This document shows, in pieces, positions 62,801 to 64,000 of a DNA stretch of 64,000 bases. The notes beneath the pieces are model-generated. The model worked only from the letters and a program-made list of their open reading frames with translations. It had not been told where the DNA came from and did no database searches. The stretch is from Heterodera schachtii (lineage: Eukaryota > Nematoda > Chromadorea > Rhabditida > Heteroderidae), in contig SIJG01000015.1 in the NCBI GenBank assembly GCA_023374025.1, positions 1,902,697 to 1,966,696 of the forward strand, in the 5' to 3' direction. Every line of letters begins with the position of its first letter. Position 1 is the stretch's first letter. The position numbers were made by a program, and so were the translations under genes.

Positions 62801-64000
62801 TCCGACAAGCGGACATTCACCGACAAAATGTTGGGAAAGGCAACGGTTTGACATTGATCAAAGCTTAAATCAAAAATGAAAAGCATTGTCTAGACGATGA
62901 TACCGCCGGTGATCAGCAGGAAGAGGAGGAACTGTTGTCGCTGTCCTCCTACAAATCGGCCAATTCGCTTTTGGACCGATCCGTCCATCAGACCAACACG
63001 ACCACCACGGTTGACGAGATGTTCAGTGCCAGATCAGTGGAGAGTTTGAACAGTTTGTCGTGTGCCGAGTCGTTCAAAACGGGAAAGAGTCCGCCCTTTG
63101 ATGACCCAATGGAAGACCCGTTCATGACGCCGAAAAGCACGTCGGAGGCGCAGCACTTCTTCGGGTCGGACGATGACGAATTTGAACGGGCGATGACACC
63201 GACGGCGATGGAATTTGTAAAGGAATTTAAGAAAAGAAACAACGGCATTTAAATGCATAGCTTCTTTTCTCACAGAATCAACAAGAATTTTTCCATATTC
63301 GTGGAGAAAATCGACGTCTGCAGGAGCAATGCCGTCGCTTTCGGCACGAACGGAAACGGTGGACAGAATGGCTAAGGAAGAAGTATGGTAATTGGAAAGA
63401 GAAAGAAAACGGAGACAAGAGAGAGCAGCAGACAACGACTACAGTAACGTTGGACGGGCAACGCATGATGGAAGAAGCATTGAGCGAAATGGAGACGATG
63501 CTCAACGAGTACAGGGAGGAAAACAGCGCACTCAAAGGACAATTGCTGGAACGACGGGAAGGGGTACGGTAATGGATGGCACAGGGAAAGATGGCCGAAG
63601 GTACGACAATTGAAGGATTGCACCGTTACAGTTTTTGCATAGCCGTGACATGATGAGTGCCTCTGCCAGTACAGTGATCAGCAACGGCATGTGTTCAGCT
63701 CCCGCGGTATTGGAAGAGCGTCTGCAGATGAGCGAGTCCATGTGCGAGCAGTTACGACGAGAGCGGAAGGAGTTGGAGCGCGAAATTGAAGAGATGCAGG
63801 ACCAATACCGAGTGGAAGAGATCGAGGAGTTCCGCGAGTTGCAGCGCGAGTTGGAGCAAAGCGCGAAGAACGGGCGCATTCTGCAGTTCAAACTGCGCAA
63901 GGCGGAGCGGCAAAGGGACCAATTGCAGGTGGACAAAACGGAGGGGTGGGAGAATGAGGCTCAAAGGCTGATCAGACATGAGAAAAACTGATCAAAAGGA
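59892..64000 (+). CDS. SOGA/MTCL-family coiled-coil protein, 5' part (runs off window)
   Basis: Seven exons in phase: 59892-59988, 61652-61781, 61829-62407, 62448-62845, 62894-63216, 63276-63563 and 63632-63928, about 704 residues so far. The diagnostic SOGA/MTCL stretch is in the last exon: EEFRELQRELEQSAKNGRIL followed by QFKLRKAERQ. Before it come ENRRLQEQCRRFRHE and NEYREENSALKGQLL coiled coils. The middle is long, Ser/Thr/Gln-rich and probably disordered. At residues 56-79 an unexpected motif, C-x12-C-x2-CF-x5-H (ECSGFEPQ to REKH), could bind a metal; similar segments begin MPRIP/Outspread-type proteins. MTCL proteins crosslink microtubules. A GC donor is used at 62408. Exon 1 is the least certain, supported by ATG and matching phase. 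Confidence 0.8.
59989..61651. other. First intron of SOGA-like gene, pyrimidine-rich
   Basis: It contains long C/T-rich stretches on the sense strand, a CT microsatellite at 60331-60416 and further CT blocks at 60525-60560. A G run lies at 61460-61469. Open frames here are low-complexity artefacts. Confidence 0.5.
60331..60416. repeat. (CT)n microsatellite
   Basis: About 86 bp of tctctctc with scattered CA interruptions in the first intron of the SOGA-like gene. Confidence 0.95.

Noticed and set aside
62028..62816. Long hydrophobic minus-strand frames with apparent membrane segments
   Set aside because: They oppose the disordered Ser/Thr/Gln exons of the SOGA-like gene, whose sense exons join in phase.
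63388..63399. A 12-bp intron in the SOGA-like coiled-coil exon
   Set aside because: Far too short to splice; the sequence reads through in frame as YGNWKEKEN.

Overview
The window is a nematode chromosome segment, most likely from a cyst nematode (Heterodera or a close relative). It carries two intact genes for a secreted ubiquitin-extension protein, a class of effector known from Heterodera. Genes are split into many short exons with small introns, and a cuticle collagen of nematode type is present. All exon models were built by hand from splice sites, reading phase and remembered family motifs; no search or alignment was run.

Layout. 0-2.2 kb: 3' end of a coiled-coil gene. 5.0-6.7 kb: a six-intron RMDN/rmd-1 (TPR-type) gene. 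7.1-11.7 kb: a repeat-rich block holding ubiquitin-extension copy 1. 11.8-14.4 kb (minus): an F-box-like gene. 15.6-30.7 kb: the Rictor (TORC2) orthologue. Its introns hold a 3.9-kb satellite array and, antisense, ubiquitin-extension copy 2. 32.0-38.1 kb: a complete M1 aminopeptidase. 38.6-39.9 kb: a broken flavin monooxygenase gene. 40.0-41.9 kb (minus): a cysteine-rich protein. 43.3-47.9 kb: a divergent protein kinase followed after 60 bp by a Glu/Lys-rich coiled-coil gene. 48.6-50.5 kb: a short CCDC102 homologue. 52.1-52.8 kb: a new 79-residue secreted peptide with eight cysteines. 53.8-55.2 kb: a cuticle collagen. 55.5-56.3 kb: a putative secreted protein. 57.7-59.2 kb (minus): an Asn/Gly/Tyr repeat protein with cysteine-containing ends. 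59.9 kb to the edge: a SOGA/MTCL-family coiled-coil gene running off the window.

The genes do not form one pathway. The set mixes conserved cell-biology genes with parasitism candidates (the two ubiquitin-extension genes, the eight-Cys peptide and other secreted proteins). Two splicing features stand out. At least eight introns fit only GC-AG boundaries, and four or five introns have no usable AG acceptor in the required phase. Several conserved genes also show single-base frame changes that could be consensus errors. Transposon remnants with terminal inverted repeats, a dispersed GC palindrome family and long G or C runs fill the spaces between genes.
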